From CAUZIB01 sp963663925 (GTDB lineage Bacteria > Acidobacteriota > Vicinamibacteria > Vicinamibacterales > UBA8438), in the NCBI GenBank assembly GCA_965237405.1, contig OZ250139.1:3162001-3226000 (forward strand): a stretch of 64,000 bases of DNA, written 5' to 3'. The translations under genes and the position numbers were made by a program. Each line of letters starts with the position of its first letter. The stretch's first letter is position 1. The notes under the pieces were generated by a model. The model ran no database searches. It had not been told where the DNA came from and worked only from the letters and a program-made list of their open reading frames with translations. Positions 9,243-18,120 of the stretch are shown piece after piece.

Positions 9243-10874
9243 CTACGCCTCTTCGTCCTCTTCATCCATCATCGATGAATCAACAGCCTGCTGTGCTGCG
9301 TTGACTGCCCGAATCTGCGCGAACCTCTCCAAGACGTCGGCGCTCTCGGTGGTTCCTAATCCGACGCTCGCCACAAGCGTAGCGTCTTCTATCAGCATGA
9401 GTTGCGGCTCGTTGAAGGCGGCGATCCGGCTCTCATGTCGATACACGATCCCGGTCACGCCGTCGTTCATCCTGTTCAAGAACGCGACAGCGGCTCCCGG
9501 GTCCATTTCTGCGAGGACATCGGCTTCCACAAGACGGATTTGCGCATCCTGGCGGACCTCGAGGTCAGCAGGGTGTACCCACGCGGCCGCGACCGGAAGA
9601 TCCGTGGTAGCGACGCGAGCGCCAATGAATGCGGCCTGGACCTCTAGATGCGTCCCGAGCGCCGCCAGAGCGATTCGGTCCCCGACGCCGGCGCTAGCCG
9701 TCGCGCCGTCGAGGAGTGTTCCCAACAGCAGGGTATCCCCGTGTTCGGCGCGGCCGAGTGGTTCCGCGTCCATTCGAGCTGCACCCTGTAAAAAGCGCAT
9801 GAACACGACCAGGCGCGGATAGAAACGACTGACATTACCGAAGGTCCGCGGAACCGCGAAGCAGCCGTTCAGAGCAATGCGCAGGCCGCCCAGGTAGACG
9901 ATGAAAATTGGCCAGTTGCCGTTACCATCGATGATACGGTACGCGAGATACATTGCGGCCAGGGCTCCGATCACAGACACCCCGAGCTGAAGGACGAGCC
10001 TGATTGTTTTCACCGTTCGTCGCCGATCATTCAGTACAGCCGAAAGGGTGACGGCGCTGCCCATCTCTGCCGGGACCTCGGCGGGCGACGGCGAATGAAG
10101 CAGCCAGCGCGATTCTGCGACGAACGCTGACTTGCCGCGCGCTAGACGGTCGGTGTACTTCACCTGGCGTCTCAACAACGGATAGATCAGCATCGACCAG
10201 AGTATCGCGCCCACTCCCAACATCGTGGTGAGCAGAGGGTCGATCACGACTAGCGCCCCGCCGGCCGCGATCCCGCCGACCATCGGCGACACAGTACTAA
10301 GAAGCATCAGTGTCGCAGAGGCGCCGTGTTTGCAGCCCTGGGCAATCTTCGTGAGGCCTTTGTCGAGAAGGATCTGGCTGGCCTCCGGTGCTCGCGGGTC
10401 AGGAAGGCGTTTAGCGATTCGGACGATCTCCGTGAGACCCCGTGCTAAACCTTCTTCCACGATTCCGATCAGCGTCTTCTCGGATGAATAGAGGAAGCCG
10501 GCGCTCGCGAGAAAGCAGGCGGCCGAGGTGGCCACAACGGCTCCCAACAGCAAGAGGTCTTCTCTGGCCCGGAGCTCGATCCCAAGTGGGCCCAAGGATA
10601 CGGTGGCGTCGGATTGCGTCTGCGCTGCGTACCAGTAGAGGATACCAACCGCGGCCGCCTGGGCGAAGATCGAGAGCTGACCGAGGACGAACGCCCGGAC
10701 GACCTTCAGCTTGCGCCCGGCCACCTTGCGTGCAACTAGCCAGGTGAGGTTGGCCGTGTAATTGGACCCGCTGCGAACGACCGAACGACCCATGGCTAGA
10801 GGGCGTCCAGTAGCGTTGCGCGGTGCATCACGACCGCTCCCAGCTTTCTCGGCGACAGAGTGGCTCGTGGGCAT
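9243..10874 (-). CDS. ABC-exporter-like membrane protein with degenerate, P-loop-less NBD and acidic tail
   Basis: The 543-residue product has six likely membrane segments (about residues 58-81, 106-129, 183-203, 204-233, 292-313 and 319-340), laid out like a type I ABC exporter half-transporter. The region 385-505 keeps the order of an ATP-binding domain: the GDRIALAAL strand, an ADVLAEMDPGAAVAFL D-loop-like helix and IVYRHESRIAAFNEPQLM resembling the H-loop. However, no Walker A (GxxGxGKS/T), Walker B acid cluster or LSGGQ is visible. It ends MMDEEDEEA. Related copies lie at 60959-62610 and, truncated, at 1401-1823. The glycan-cluster context suggests a role in glycan export or assembly, possibly regulatory or scaffold-like; that is inference. 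An upstream ATG-rich N-terminus (MPTSH, MGRS at about residue 29) leaves the start open. Confidence 0.75.
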   Translation of the reverse strand: MPTSHSVAEKAGSGRDAPRNATGRPLAMGRSVVRSGSNYTANLTWLVARKVAGRKLKVVRAFVLGQLSIFAQAAAVGILYWYAAQTQSDATVSLGPLGIELRAREDLLLLGAVVATSAACFLASAGFLYSSEKTLIGIVEEGLARGLTEIVRIAKRLPDPRAPEASQILLDKGLTKIAQGCKHGASATLMLLSTVSPMVGGIAAGGALVVIDPLLTTMLGVGAILWSMLIYPLLRRQVKYTDRLARGKSAFVAESRWLLHSPSPAEVPAEMGSAVTLSAVLNDRRRTVKTIRLVLQLGVSVIGALAAMYLAYRIIDGNGNWPIFIVYLGGLRIALNGCFAVPRTFGNVSRFYPRLVVFMRFLQGAARMDAEPLGRAEHGDTLLLGTLLDGATASAGVGDRIALAALGTHLEVQAAFIGARVATTDLPVAAAWVHPADLEVRQDAQIRLVEADVLAEMDPGAAVAFLNRMNDGVTGIVYRHESRIAAFNEPQLMLIEDATLVASVGLGTTESADVLERFAQIRAVNAAQQAVDSSMMDEEDEEA

Positions 10875-10963
10875 GCTTCTAGGCGTTGGGTCCGTGTCGA
10901 CCTCTGTGATTCGCTAGCTCTACTTCACACGACCACAGCCCATTTTTTCACGCGTGTCTCGGG

Positions 10964-12313
10964 TCACTGTAAGCGGAGCAGCGATCTGTCGACGCGCGCG
11001 ACGGACGGCATGCGTTCGACCACGCCCGAGGCCACCCACCTGGCAATCGGAGTCCGGACGTCGTCGGCGAGGAGGCCGGGAAACTTCTGGCGACGGTATC
11101 CCTTCCGGAGCTTCTTGGCGACCTCACGCCGAGCGGACCATCTTCTGACGTTCATGACCGCCCCGCAGACCGGCCACAACGTGGATATCGGTGTTCCGGT
11201 CTCCGGTACGTCGATCTCGTCCAGGGCGTCGAGAATTCGATCAGCGGACAGAGGCGGCTCTACGTTGTCGATGAACAACCGTAGGGCTGAGCGCCCAGCC
11301 TTTACATGGTCCTTGACTCCATCGCCGTCCGCCTGCCGCCATGTCGGCGCCAGCTCGATGAATTCCTCGGCACTGGCGACGTTGACACTGATCACGTCCG
11401 CCTGGTTCACGAACTCGCTATCGGGCTCAGGCACGAAGCTTACGACGGGTCGGTCTAGCAGGAGCGCCTCGATGCCAGTCGTGCAGCCAGGATGCAACAC
11501 CATGTCCGCGGCCAGCATCCAGGCACTAGCGCTGCCCTGGTACTGGACTTCGATGTTCGTGTTGGACGCCCAGGCGCGCCACGTGTCGTGGTTCTCCGAC
11601 GGATGCGGGCGGAGGATGATTCGATCGAAGACATCTGCCTTCGCCACTTCAGCCAGCAGCGACTGTAGGCCTTTCATCTGCCGGGCTTTAAACGCCACCT
11701 GCCGCCGTTTGAGGGCGGCCATGGCTGGTCTTGCCAGCTTGCCGTCACGCTGAAGCACGGCAACGACATCCAGACCAGCCTTAAAGGGGTTCGTGCTGCT
11801 GAAATTCGTGTTGACGAGAAGAAACCGTCCGTAACGTTGTCGGATTTCTCTGGCGTCGTCCTCGTACACGCTGCGCAAGTGCGGCATCAGCGTATCGAAA
11901 CGAGGGTTGCCGGTAACGATAAGCTTGCGGGCCGCTGCCGGTCGATGCTCGCGGATGTCCTGCTCACACCGAGCGCCTGTCGCCAGGAGCAGGTCTGTGG
12001 CCTCCAGCGAACGCGGCCCGACCTTTCGTCCGCAGTAGTCCTCCGCGTCCGGATAGATGATGCTCTCCTCGCACAGGTCAGCGATCCGATAGCCGCGATT
12101 CTTGAGGTGGTGGAGTTGAGTGGATTTGCTGTCGGGAATGTTGTTCTCGATGAGCAGTCCAGGCGTGAGGATCTCCGCCATGTGGTGGTGCATCTCGATG
12201 CCGCCGAGAAACACGCGCCACCCCCGATCGACGGCCCGCGCCGCCAGCAATGTCTTCCCCGGCATTTCGCGCGACTTGGTTTCGATCGGGAGGTAGAGTG
12301 TCCGCCGGTTCAT
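10964..12313 (-). CDS. Surface carbohydrate biosynthesis protein (GT-B-like)
   Basis: About 450 residues beginning MNRRTLYLPIETKSREMPGK, which is typical of the surface-polysaccharide family found beside nonulosonic acid genes. Further landmarks are RGWRVFLGGIEMHHHMAEIL, RKLIVTGNPRFDTLMPHLRS, RIILRPHPSENHDTW and a C-terminal nucleotide-sugar-like segment MLHPGCTTGIEALLLDRP (with V for M in this copy). The R-P-H-P-x-E and H-P-G-C-T-T-G-I-E motifs recall CDP-glycerol/capsule-type GT-B transferases. The ATG at 12313-12311 overlaps the neuA stop (ATGA), which favours this start over one 31 codons upstream. It probably transfers or polymerises the CMP-activated sugar made by the adjacent genes; the exact activity is unknown. 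Confidence 0.8.
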   Translation of the reverse strand: MNRRTLYLPIETKSREMPGKTLLAARAVDRGWRVFLGGIEMHHHMAEILTPGLLIENNIPDSKSTQLHHLKNRGYRIADLCEESIIYPDAEDYCGRKVGPRSLEATDLLLATGARCEQDIREHRPAAARKLIVTGNPRFDTLMPHLRSVYEDDAREIRQRYGRFLLVNTNFSSTNPFKAGLDVVAVLQRDGKLARPAMAALKRRQVAFKARQMKGLQSLLAEVAKADVFDRIILRPHPSENHDTWRAWASNTNIEVQYQGSASAWMLAADMVLHPGCTTGIEALLLDRPVVSFVPEPDSEFVNQADVISVNVASAEEFIELAPTWRQADGDGVKDHVKAGRSALRLFIDNVEPPLSADRILDALDEIDVPETGTPISTLWPVCGAVMNVRRWSARREVAKKLRKGYRRQKFPGLLADDVRTPIARWVASGVVERMPSVARVDRSLLRLQ

Positions 12314-13140
12314 TCGGACAATTCCGTCTTTACGAGTCCAGACTCGATGAGTGCCCGGGCGATCAGCAGATCTCCAGGAACGTCGACGTTCACCGATCGC
12401 TCCCATGGCATTTCGTAGATTACCGGTGTTCGCGACCGCAGTCGCCGCTCGCGTCGGAAATAGTCGGTCGATACGATATAGACGGCTCCGTTTCGCTGGT
12501 ACAGCGTCTCATAACTGTGCCGCGTCATCCGGTCTGTCTCGTCGGGTATGAAGAGTTCCGAACGGCCGTCGCCACGCAACCGATACATGACGCGAGGATG
12601 ACGAATTCCGTCAACCCGACACGCGCTGACCACTGATTCTCCACCAGATCGCGTGAACAACTTCCACGCCCCATCGATGTCGACGGATGTTCTGAGCGGG
12701 GTCGTCGCCTGAACGAGGATCAGCGCCGCGGGTATCCATCCGCCTGCTGCCTCCCACTCGTCCAACGCATGGGCCACCGCTTCGGACGACGAGGCCATAT
12801 CGCTTGCGAGCTCCGGCGGACGGCGCACTACAAAGACGTCGTCGCGTCCGCGGTAGAGCGAGAGAATGTCCTCGTCGTCGCTCGTCACCACTACCGCTTC
12901 CACCCACGCGGCCGCCACAGCCGCCGCGACGGCGTATTCGACCAGCGGCGTACCGCCGACCATCGCCTTGTTCTTCCCAGGGACGCCCTTCGAGCCGGCC
13001 CGCGCCGGCACCACGGCAATCAGGCGAGTCGGTGCGGCGGTAGACTCGCCGCCAGCGGAAGTGTCCGCTTGTTCATTCTTCTGCACGTTCCCCCCAGGGG
13101 TTTCCATGCGACGTCCCTTTACTCTCGTCGGCGCCGGCAT
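12310..13140 (-). CDS. neuA: CMP-nonulosonate cytidylyltransferase (NeuA-like)
   Basis: The enzyme activates a sialic-acid-type sugar with CTP. The N-terminal nucleotide-binding loop LIAVVPARAGSKGVPGKNKA (about residues 40-59) is diagnostic, followed by GTPLVEYAV, VVVTSDDEDIL, RPPELASDMASSSEAV, LVQATTPLRTSVDIDGAW and NGAVYIVSTDYF, and a C-terminal SVNVDVPGDLLIA (metal-binding D). The first 35 residues are poorly conserved and an ATG at about 13107 is an alternative start. The stop overlaps the next gene by 4 nt. The cluster also has NeuB and NeuC but no extra legionaminate- or pseudaminate-specific enzymes, so a Neu5Ac-like product is the simplest reading. Confidence 0.9.
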   Translation of the reverse strand: MPAPTRVKGRRMETPGGNVQKNEQADTSAGGESTAAPTRLIAVVPARAGSKGVPGKNKAMVGGTPLVEYAVAAAVAAAWVEAVVVTSDDEDILSLYRGRDDVFVVRRPPELASDMASSSEAVAHALDEWEAAGGWIPAALILVQATTPLRTSVDIDGAWKLFTRSGGESVVSACRVDGIRHPRVMYRLRGDGRSELFIPDETDRMTRHSYETLYQRNGAVYIVSTDYFRRERRLRSRTPVIYEMPWERSVNVDVPGDLLIARALIESGLVKTELSE

Positions 13141-13148
13141 TCAGGTCA

Positions 13149-14009
13149 TTACTGCGGACCAATGACGGCGGTGAGCATACGGTCGGTCGGGTCTCCGCTT
13201 CTCTCTAGCGCCAAGCCGAGCTTGGCGGCGACGAACCGGAGAGTCCGCTCACAGAAGATGTACGGGTGATACGGATTCATCTGATCGAAGGTGAGCAGGT
13301 TAGCGCACTGAATGTAGACGATACCACGCGGACGCAAGCAGTCGACCGCCCACTGAAGGGTCGTGAAAGGAGATGTCATGTTCTCAAGCGAGTGAGAGAA
13401 GATGATCGCGTGGAACTTGCGTGCGTCACGTCGGATGTGCTCAAGTTCTTCTCCGTACTCGCCGAGCACCTCGATTGCCGCGTGTTTGCTGAGGCTCTCC
13501 CGCGCTTCCGTGGACGGTTCGATCGCGTACACGTGACAGTCATGTCGTTTCTGCAACTCGTCTAGCACGACACCGAGACCCGCTCCCACCTCGAGGACAT
13601 GGGTGTCGGCGTCGAGTTGAACGTACCGGGAGAGGGTCTCAATGATGACCGGCGTTCGCATGGTGCGTGCCTTCGCCATCTTTACCCGTCGTTCCTCCTC
13701 CGGGTCCCATACCTGATCGTTGTCCGACTCGTATGGTTTCGCGTTCCACATCTGTCGGTCTTGGCGGAAGCCGATGTTGCGGACCTTCTGCTGCCAGAAA
13801 TACGTCTTGTAGAACAGCTGATAGGATTCCTGCGTCGGGCGAGGATTCATGAACTTCAGGTTGCACGCCGGACAAATCACGTACCAAAAATCAATATCGA
13901 GCCAGCGGACACGGCCGTTGGGCAACATGACCGTACCCTGGCACAATGGACACCCGTCGAGTGCTTTCCAGCTAAATGCAACCTCGAGAAGCTCGTCGTC
14001 GATCGTCAA
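13149..14009 (-). CDS. Class I SAM-dependent methyltransferase with N-terminal zinc ribbon
   Basis: The 286-residue protein starts with a treble-clef-like pair CPLCQG (about residues 19-24) and CPACNLKFMNPRPTQESYQ, the N-terminal module of sugar-modifying methyltransferases. The Rossmann part shows THVLEVGAGLGVVLDELQKR (motif I), VYAIEPSTEARESL (motif II) and AIIFSHSLENMTSPFTTLQW, then LRPRGIVYIQC. It lies 8 bp upstream of neuA in the same direction. It probably methylates a sugar or lipid-linked glycan; the substrate is unknown. Confidence 0.85.
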   Translation of the reverse strand: MTIDDELLEVAFSWKALDGCPLCQGTVMLPNGRVRWLDIDFWYVICPACNLKFMNPRPTQESYQLFYKTYFWQQKVRNIGFRQDRQMWNAKPYESDNDQVWDPEEERRVKMAKARTMRTPVIIETLSRYVQLDADTHVLEVGAGLGVVLDELQKRHDCHVYAIEPSTEARESLSKHAAIEVLGEYGEELEHIRRDARKFHAIIFSHSLENMTSPFTTLQWAVDCLRPRGIVYIQCANLLTFDQMNPYHPYIFCERTLRFVAAKLGLALERSGDPTDRMLTAVIGPQ

Positions 14010-14020
14010 TGGCCGCTCCT

Positions 14021-14998
14021 TTACGATAGCCGGCGATCGCCCACCGAGGCCGTGCCGTGGGGCAGCGTGTTGCAGTTCCGTCGGGGTAATGCGAATCGGG
14101 CGGTCTCACCGAGTGGCTTGTCAATGTCCCTGTCGGCCACGGCAAACGCGAAGGGGCAGCCGACCGAGGCTACGAGCTCCTCTGAAGTGGAGTCGAATGA
14201 GCCTGGCAGACCGTGCGCATAGCAGTAGCCCCAGTCGAGGGATCCGGTTAGCGTTCGAATCAAACAACACGCCTGACCTATCTCCTGCTCTTGTTGGGGA
14301 GGTGTCAGACCGCTGAGTAGCAGGTGTTGGTGGCCATGCGCGCCCACACCCATGCCTTCGGCCACGAGCTGCTTCACTCCCGTTTCATCGAGATATATCT
14401 CGTTGACGCCAGGCGTTCGACCAGCGTATGCGAACTCGAGCAAGTCATCGACCGCCTCACGACGCTCGTCTTGCCTGAGCGTCCAGTTGAGGAGGTGTTT
14501 AACCCGTTTTGTCTGCGGGTCTGACACCTGGCCGGCGTAGTGGCCCAGATTGGCGGAGGTCGCCGCCTCCAGGAGACGCGGATAGCGCAACTGTAGACGG
14601 TCGAGGGCGGCCCGGTCACCCAAACGGCCCAACGCGAGTTGGAGCTTGTGCACGTCGAGTATCACCCCATCGGTTAGCGGGCCAGACGAGACGTAGAACA
14701 GGCCGAACGCCCGTCGGCGACGAAGGGCGGGGAGCACGAAATCAACATGGTCCAGGAGCCCATCGTCGAAGGTCAGGAGAAAGCCTGACGGCGGAGCGCC
14801 ACCCTTCACCCAGCGCTCGAACGCCTCGCGACCCACCAGACCGCGGGTGTCGCTGAAGTAGTCCAGCTGATGTTCAAAATTCGCGAGCGCGAGGTATGGA
14901 TAGTGCGGGAGGGCTCGGTCAGCTGGCCGAACATAGTGATACATCACTGCCGTCATGCCCCGGCTTCCGGGTCGTTCGCGGGAAGTCATCCGGTCCAA
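14021..14998 (-). CDS. Polysaccharide deacetylase family protein (NodB-like)
   Basis: The 325-residue carbohydrate esterase-4-like protein opens with TAVMYHYVRP and has the metal-binding motif FLLTFDDGLLDHVDFVLP (T-F-D-D-G, catalytic base and metal ligand). The expected later histidine pair appears as GVGAHGHQHLLLSG. A long middle segment (about residues 110-200) is specific to this subfamily. No signal peptide is visible, so it probably acts in the cytoplasm on a precursor, as deacetylases beside nonulosonate genes often do. It lies 11 bp from the methyltransferase and 10 bp from the sulfotransferase, suggesting one transcript. Confidence 0.85.
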   Translation of the reverse strand: MDRMTSRERPGSRGMTAVMYHYVRPADRALPHYPYLALANFEHQLDYFSDTRGLVGREAFERWVKGGAPPSGFLLTFDDGLLDHVDFVLPALRRRRAFGLFYVSSGPLTDGVILDVHKLQLALGRLGDRAALDRLQLRYPRLLEAATSANLGHYAGQVSDPQTKRVKHLLNWTLRQDERREAVDDLLEFAYAGRTPGVNEIYLDETGVKQLVAEGMGVGAHGHQHLLLSGLTPPQQEQEIGQACCLIRTLTGSLDWGYCYAHGLPGSFDSTSEELVASVGCPFAFAVADRDIDKPLGETARFALPRRNCNTLPHGTASVGDRRLS

Positions 14999-15008
14999 CG
15001 ATCATATT

Positions 15009-15848
15009 CTAAACGGTCGTGTTAGATTCGGATATGAGCTCGTCGACCAGGTCCCGCTCGCCGCGGCGAGCCAACTCCGATCTGACAGCATTCCAGCGCT
15101 CTGCCGGCACCACCTGTTGCCAGACACCAACGCGTGAGGTCGTTAACGGATTGGCAAGACGCCGCAGCGTCGGGCTCTCTTTACCGGTGGCCTCACGCAC
15201 GCGGTCGAAGTCACCTGGCTGGCCATCGAATGCAGCGACCTTCGGCTCCCACGGTTCGTCGAGGAAATCCAGAACCTGGGCGATCTCCCGTGCTGGTGCC
15301 ATGACCAGGCGCTCATATCGCAGCTCGTGGTACGCGGAATGCTTGCCCCCTTGGCCGGCGAGCCAGCGCCGTGCGGCGCCCACGGTGTCGCACCAGCGGG
15401 CCGCGAATTCCTCGGGTTTAACCCACTTGCGGCTCTCGATCATCGAGGCGTAGACATCGCGTGGGTCGCGGATGATGTGCAGCACTTGTGCGTGCGGCCA
15501 ATACGAGAGGATACGTTCGATCACACCAGCGTTGCCTGGACTCTTTTCGACCCACCTCGACTTACCGGCCCGTTGGGTCAAATGGCCCATGACGCGGTCG
15601 AGACACGTCTCGATGTCTCTAGCCGGTCCGCATGACGTGGATAGCTCGTCGGGTGATGCGTCGAAGAACAGGGCCATCCGTGAAACCCAGTCGAGGCGCG
15701 CGTCATCCGTTGCCCCGTCCCAGTCCTCACGCAACCACTGCGTCTCGAGGCCGGTAAATAGCCTGGAATGCCGTCCCAGCATCGCGCGGAGGAGGGACGT
15801 CCCAGACTTGTACATGCCGCCGATGAAGACCGGTGATGACGGCGTCAT
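15009..15848 (-). CDS. PAPS-dependent sulfotransferase
   Basis: The 279-residue protein has the 5'-phosphosulfate-binding loop PVFIGGMYKSGTSLLRAML near the N-terminus and the 3'-phosphate-binding motif VLHIIRDPRDVYASMIESRK in the middle. The lysine in KSGTS and the R-D-P-R-D motif are the expected cofactor contacts. It would move sulfate from PAPS to a sugar hydroxyl. Its place between a deacetylase and nonulosonate genes predicts a sulfated surface glycan. A fragment of a second sulfotransferase lies at 6.1 kb. No PAPS-making genes are in the window. Confidence 0.9.
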   Translation of the reverse strand: MTPSSPVFIGGMYKSGTSLLRAMLGRHSRLFTGLETQWLREDWDGATDDARLDWVSRMALFFDASPDELSTSCGPARDIETCLDRVMGHLTQRAGKSRWVEKSPGNAGVIERILSYWPHAQVLHIIRDPRDVYASMIESRKWVKPEEFAARWCDTVGAARRWLAGQGGKHSAYHELRYERLVMAPAREIAQVLDFLDEPWEPKVAAFDGQPGDFDRVREATGKESPTLRRLANPLTTSRVGVWQQVVPAERWNAVRSELARRGERDLVDELISESNTTV

Positions 15849-15975
15849 GGTCTCCGATGCCTTGGAACTTGAAATAGGTCGCAGCAGCGACCATCATCTA
15901 CATCGTGCCGAGCACTCAGACGGCTGCTCCGTCGTCGCGTCTAACCGGCACCCTGTAGACCCTGGAGACTAGGTC

Positions 15976-16929
15976 GTGAGCAGTCGATGGTTCGACAGAA
16001 GAACGAAGTGTCCGGCCTGCGTGTCCGAAAAATTCACAACACTGTATCAGAGCGAATACGACAAGAGCCCGATCAGGAACTATCTGCAGGAGTTCTACGC
16101 GCCGATCGGAGGAGTGGAACTCGAGCATCTCACAGGAAGCCTGTTCATCCTCTGCGAGTGTGACGCGTGCGGCCTCATCTTCCAAAGGGACATTCCCAAC
16201 GACGCGCTGATGGAGAAGCTCTACGAGCATTGGATCGATCCTCGAAAGATATTTGACCAGCACCAGCGGCAAGACGGCCTTACCTACTATTCGTCGTACG
16301 CGCGGGAAATCATGAGCATTCTCTCGTCCTTCGGGACTGCGCCTTCGTCTCTGCGCTTCCTCGACTTCGGCATGGGGTGGGGCAAGTGGGCGCTCATGGT
16401 CAAGGCGTTCGGATGTGATTCCTACGGCACGGAGCTGTCTCAAGTGCGCATTGAGTATGCCAGGTCAAATGGACTCAAGGTCATCACGTGGGATGAGATC
16501 CCAGACCATCGTTTCGACGTGATCAATGCTGAGAAGGTGTTCGAGCACATTCCGGAACCTCTGGCGACCTTGCGCCATCTGAAGAAGGCCTTGAAGCCCG
16601 GCGGGATCGTGAGAATCAACGTTCCCGCCGCGGGCGACATGAGGCGCCGCTTGAAGATCATGGATTGGACCGCACCGAAAGGCTCAAGAGATTCACTCAA
16701 CCCCGTCGCCCCACTTGAGCATATCAACCTCTTCGGACGATCATCCCTTGAACGCATGGCCGAAGAATCGGGCTTGGAGGAGGTGTCCATCCCACCCCAC
16801 GAGCCATGCGGAGACACGGCTAAATTGAGCGCGACGAGCAGCAACACGGTCAACATAGCATCTTTCTTCGCTGCATCAGGTGATCGACGCAACCCAGGGC
16901 CCCCGGCGCCGCTGCAGCGGGTGGGTTGA
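15976..16929 (+). CDS. Class I SAM-dependent methyltransferase with N-terminal zinc-binding region
   Basis: The only plus-strand gene in the left glycan cluster. The GTG start is followed by SSRWFDRRTKCPACVSEKF and CECDACGLIFQRDIP, two Cys pairs forming a zinc ribbon. The SAM domain shows LRFLDFGMGWGKWALMVKAF (motif I), DSYGTELSQVRIEYA, FDVINAEKVFEHIPEPLATL and ALKPGGIVRINVP. The fold and the cysteine module match sugar methyltransferases (MtfD/novO-type architecture). The gene is convergent with neuC (13 bp apart), so it is expressed from its own promoter in the 127-bp gap after the sulfotransferase start. Confidence 0.85.
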   Translation: MSSRWFDRRTKCPACVSEKFTTLYQSEYDKSPIRNYLQEFYAPIGGVELEHLTGSLFILCECDACGLIFQRDIPNDALMEKLYEHWIDPRKIFDQHQRQDGLTYYSSYAREIMSILSSFGTAPSSLRFLDFGMGWGKWALMVKAFGCDSYGTELSQVRIEYARSNGLKVITWDEIPDHRFDVINAEKVFEHIPEPLATLRHLKKALKPGGIVRINVPAAGDMRRRLKIMDWTAPKGSRDSLNPVAPLEHINLFGRSSLERMAEESGLEEVSIPPHEPCGDTAKLSATSSNTVNIASFFAASGDRRNPGPPAPLQRVG

Positions 16930-16941
16930 GAAGCGCACTGG

Positions 16942-18120
16942 TTACTTCGTTGAGCCGGTATAGGAAAGCGTCTTGTCGACCGACAACGGCGTTGTCGCCA
17001 GCACTGCGGTGATCCGTTCGGCCGCACGGCCTCCGCCATAGACGAGCGAAGGTGGGTATCGGCCGTGCGCGACCTGTCGCTCAATCGCCGCCTCGATTTC
17101 GTCGGCGAGATGAGGCGTGTCGATCACGTTCGGGCCTCGTTCCCGCGCGCGCTGGCGCGAACCAACGTTGACGCACGGCACCCCAAGAAACGCGCCCTCT
17201 CGAATCCCAGACGAGGAGTTCCCGACCAAGCAAGTGCAGTTATTGATCAGGCGAGCATAGTCTTCGGCCCCGAAGTTTCTAAAAAAGTGCATGTAGTCAG
17301 GATTGTGGCGTTCACGGAACACTCGGAGCCCCTTAGAGATGTCGTCAGAGCCGGCGTCAACGTTAGGCCAGAGCCAGACCACCTGGATTCCCCGCCGTCC
17401 GACCCGGTCGATAGCTTTCAGTGTCTCGCGAACTTGCTCGAGACCCGCACCGTACTCGGTCGTGACCGGGTGCTGGAGCGCGACAAGGTAGGATCTCGCC
17501 GGATCGACCGAGGCTCCGACCCCACCGTAGCGTTCGAAGAGGTCGGGGGCAAGCGACAGGTCAGCATCGACCAACAGGTCCAGCGATGGGCATCCTGTGA
17601 GATGCACGGAGTCGGGTTGCTCACCCATCTTCAACAAAAAGTCCCGGGCTCGCTCGGTGGAGGGAAAGTGAATGTGCGACAATTTCGTGACCGCGTGTCG
17701 GACGCTTTCGTCAATTGAACCGCTGACTTCGCCCCCCTGTGTGTGCGCCAAGGGAATGTTCATGTAACTGGCTGCGATGGCCGTGGCGATCGTCTCGAAC
17801 CGATCGGCGACGGTCAGTACGATGTCCGGTTTCAAATTCTCGAAATGGGTCGCCAGCTCCACAATAGCCAACCCGGTGGACTTAGCCATCGTCGTCGGAG
17901 TCTCCCCTTCCAGGATCGAATGGACGACACTGTCCGGGGTGAATCCGTCCCGTCGGATCACCTCCACGACTGAGCCGAATCGGTGAAGCAGCGCCGACGC
18001 TCCGACAATTAACTGGAGCTCGAGGCCCGAATGGGCGCGAATCGACTTCAAGACGCTCTTGATGCGCCCGTAGTTGGCACGGCTATTCACGACAACGCAG
18101 ACCTTTCGTTTAGTCGTCAA
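16942..18120 (-). CDS. neuC: UDP-N-acetylglucosamine 2-epimerase, hydrolysing (NeuC-like)
   Basis: The 392-residue GT-B-fold enzyme should convert a UDP-HexNAc to ManNAc (or an analogue) for NeuB. Landmarks are KVCVVVNSRANYGRIKSVL (N-terminal strand and R-x-x-Y/G-R loop), DIVLTVADRFETIATAIAAS, IPLAHTQGGEVSGSIDESVR (the conserved H-x-x-G-G-E-x-S-G-x-x-D-E), HIHFPSTERARDFL and CLVGNSSSGIREGAFLGVP (UDP-binding S-S-G-x-R-E). All expected residues are present. It overlaps neuB by 11 bp. A legionaminate-pathway GDP/UDP hydrolase remains possible because the families are close. Confidence 0.9.
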   Translation of the reverse strand: MTTKRKVCVVVNSRANYGRIKSVLKSIRAHSGLELQLIVGASALLHRFGSVVEVIRRDGFTPDSVVHSILEGETPTTMAKSTGLAIVELATHFENLKPDIVLTVADRFETIATAIAASYMNIPLAHTQGGEVSGSIDESVRHAVTKLSHIHFPSTERARDFLLKMGEQPDSVHLTGCPSLDLLVDADLSLAPDLFERYGGVGASVDPARSYLVALQHPVTTEYGAGLEQVRETLKAIDRVGRRGIQVVWLWPNVDAGSDDISKGLRVFRERHNPDYMHFFRNFGAEDYARLINNCTCLVGNSSSGIREGAFLGVPCVNVGSRQRARERGPNVIDTPHLADEIEAAIERQVAHGRYPPSLVYGGGRAAERITAVLATTPLSVDKTLSYTGSTK

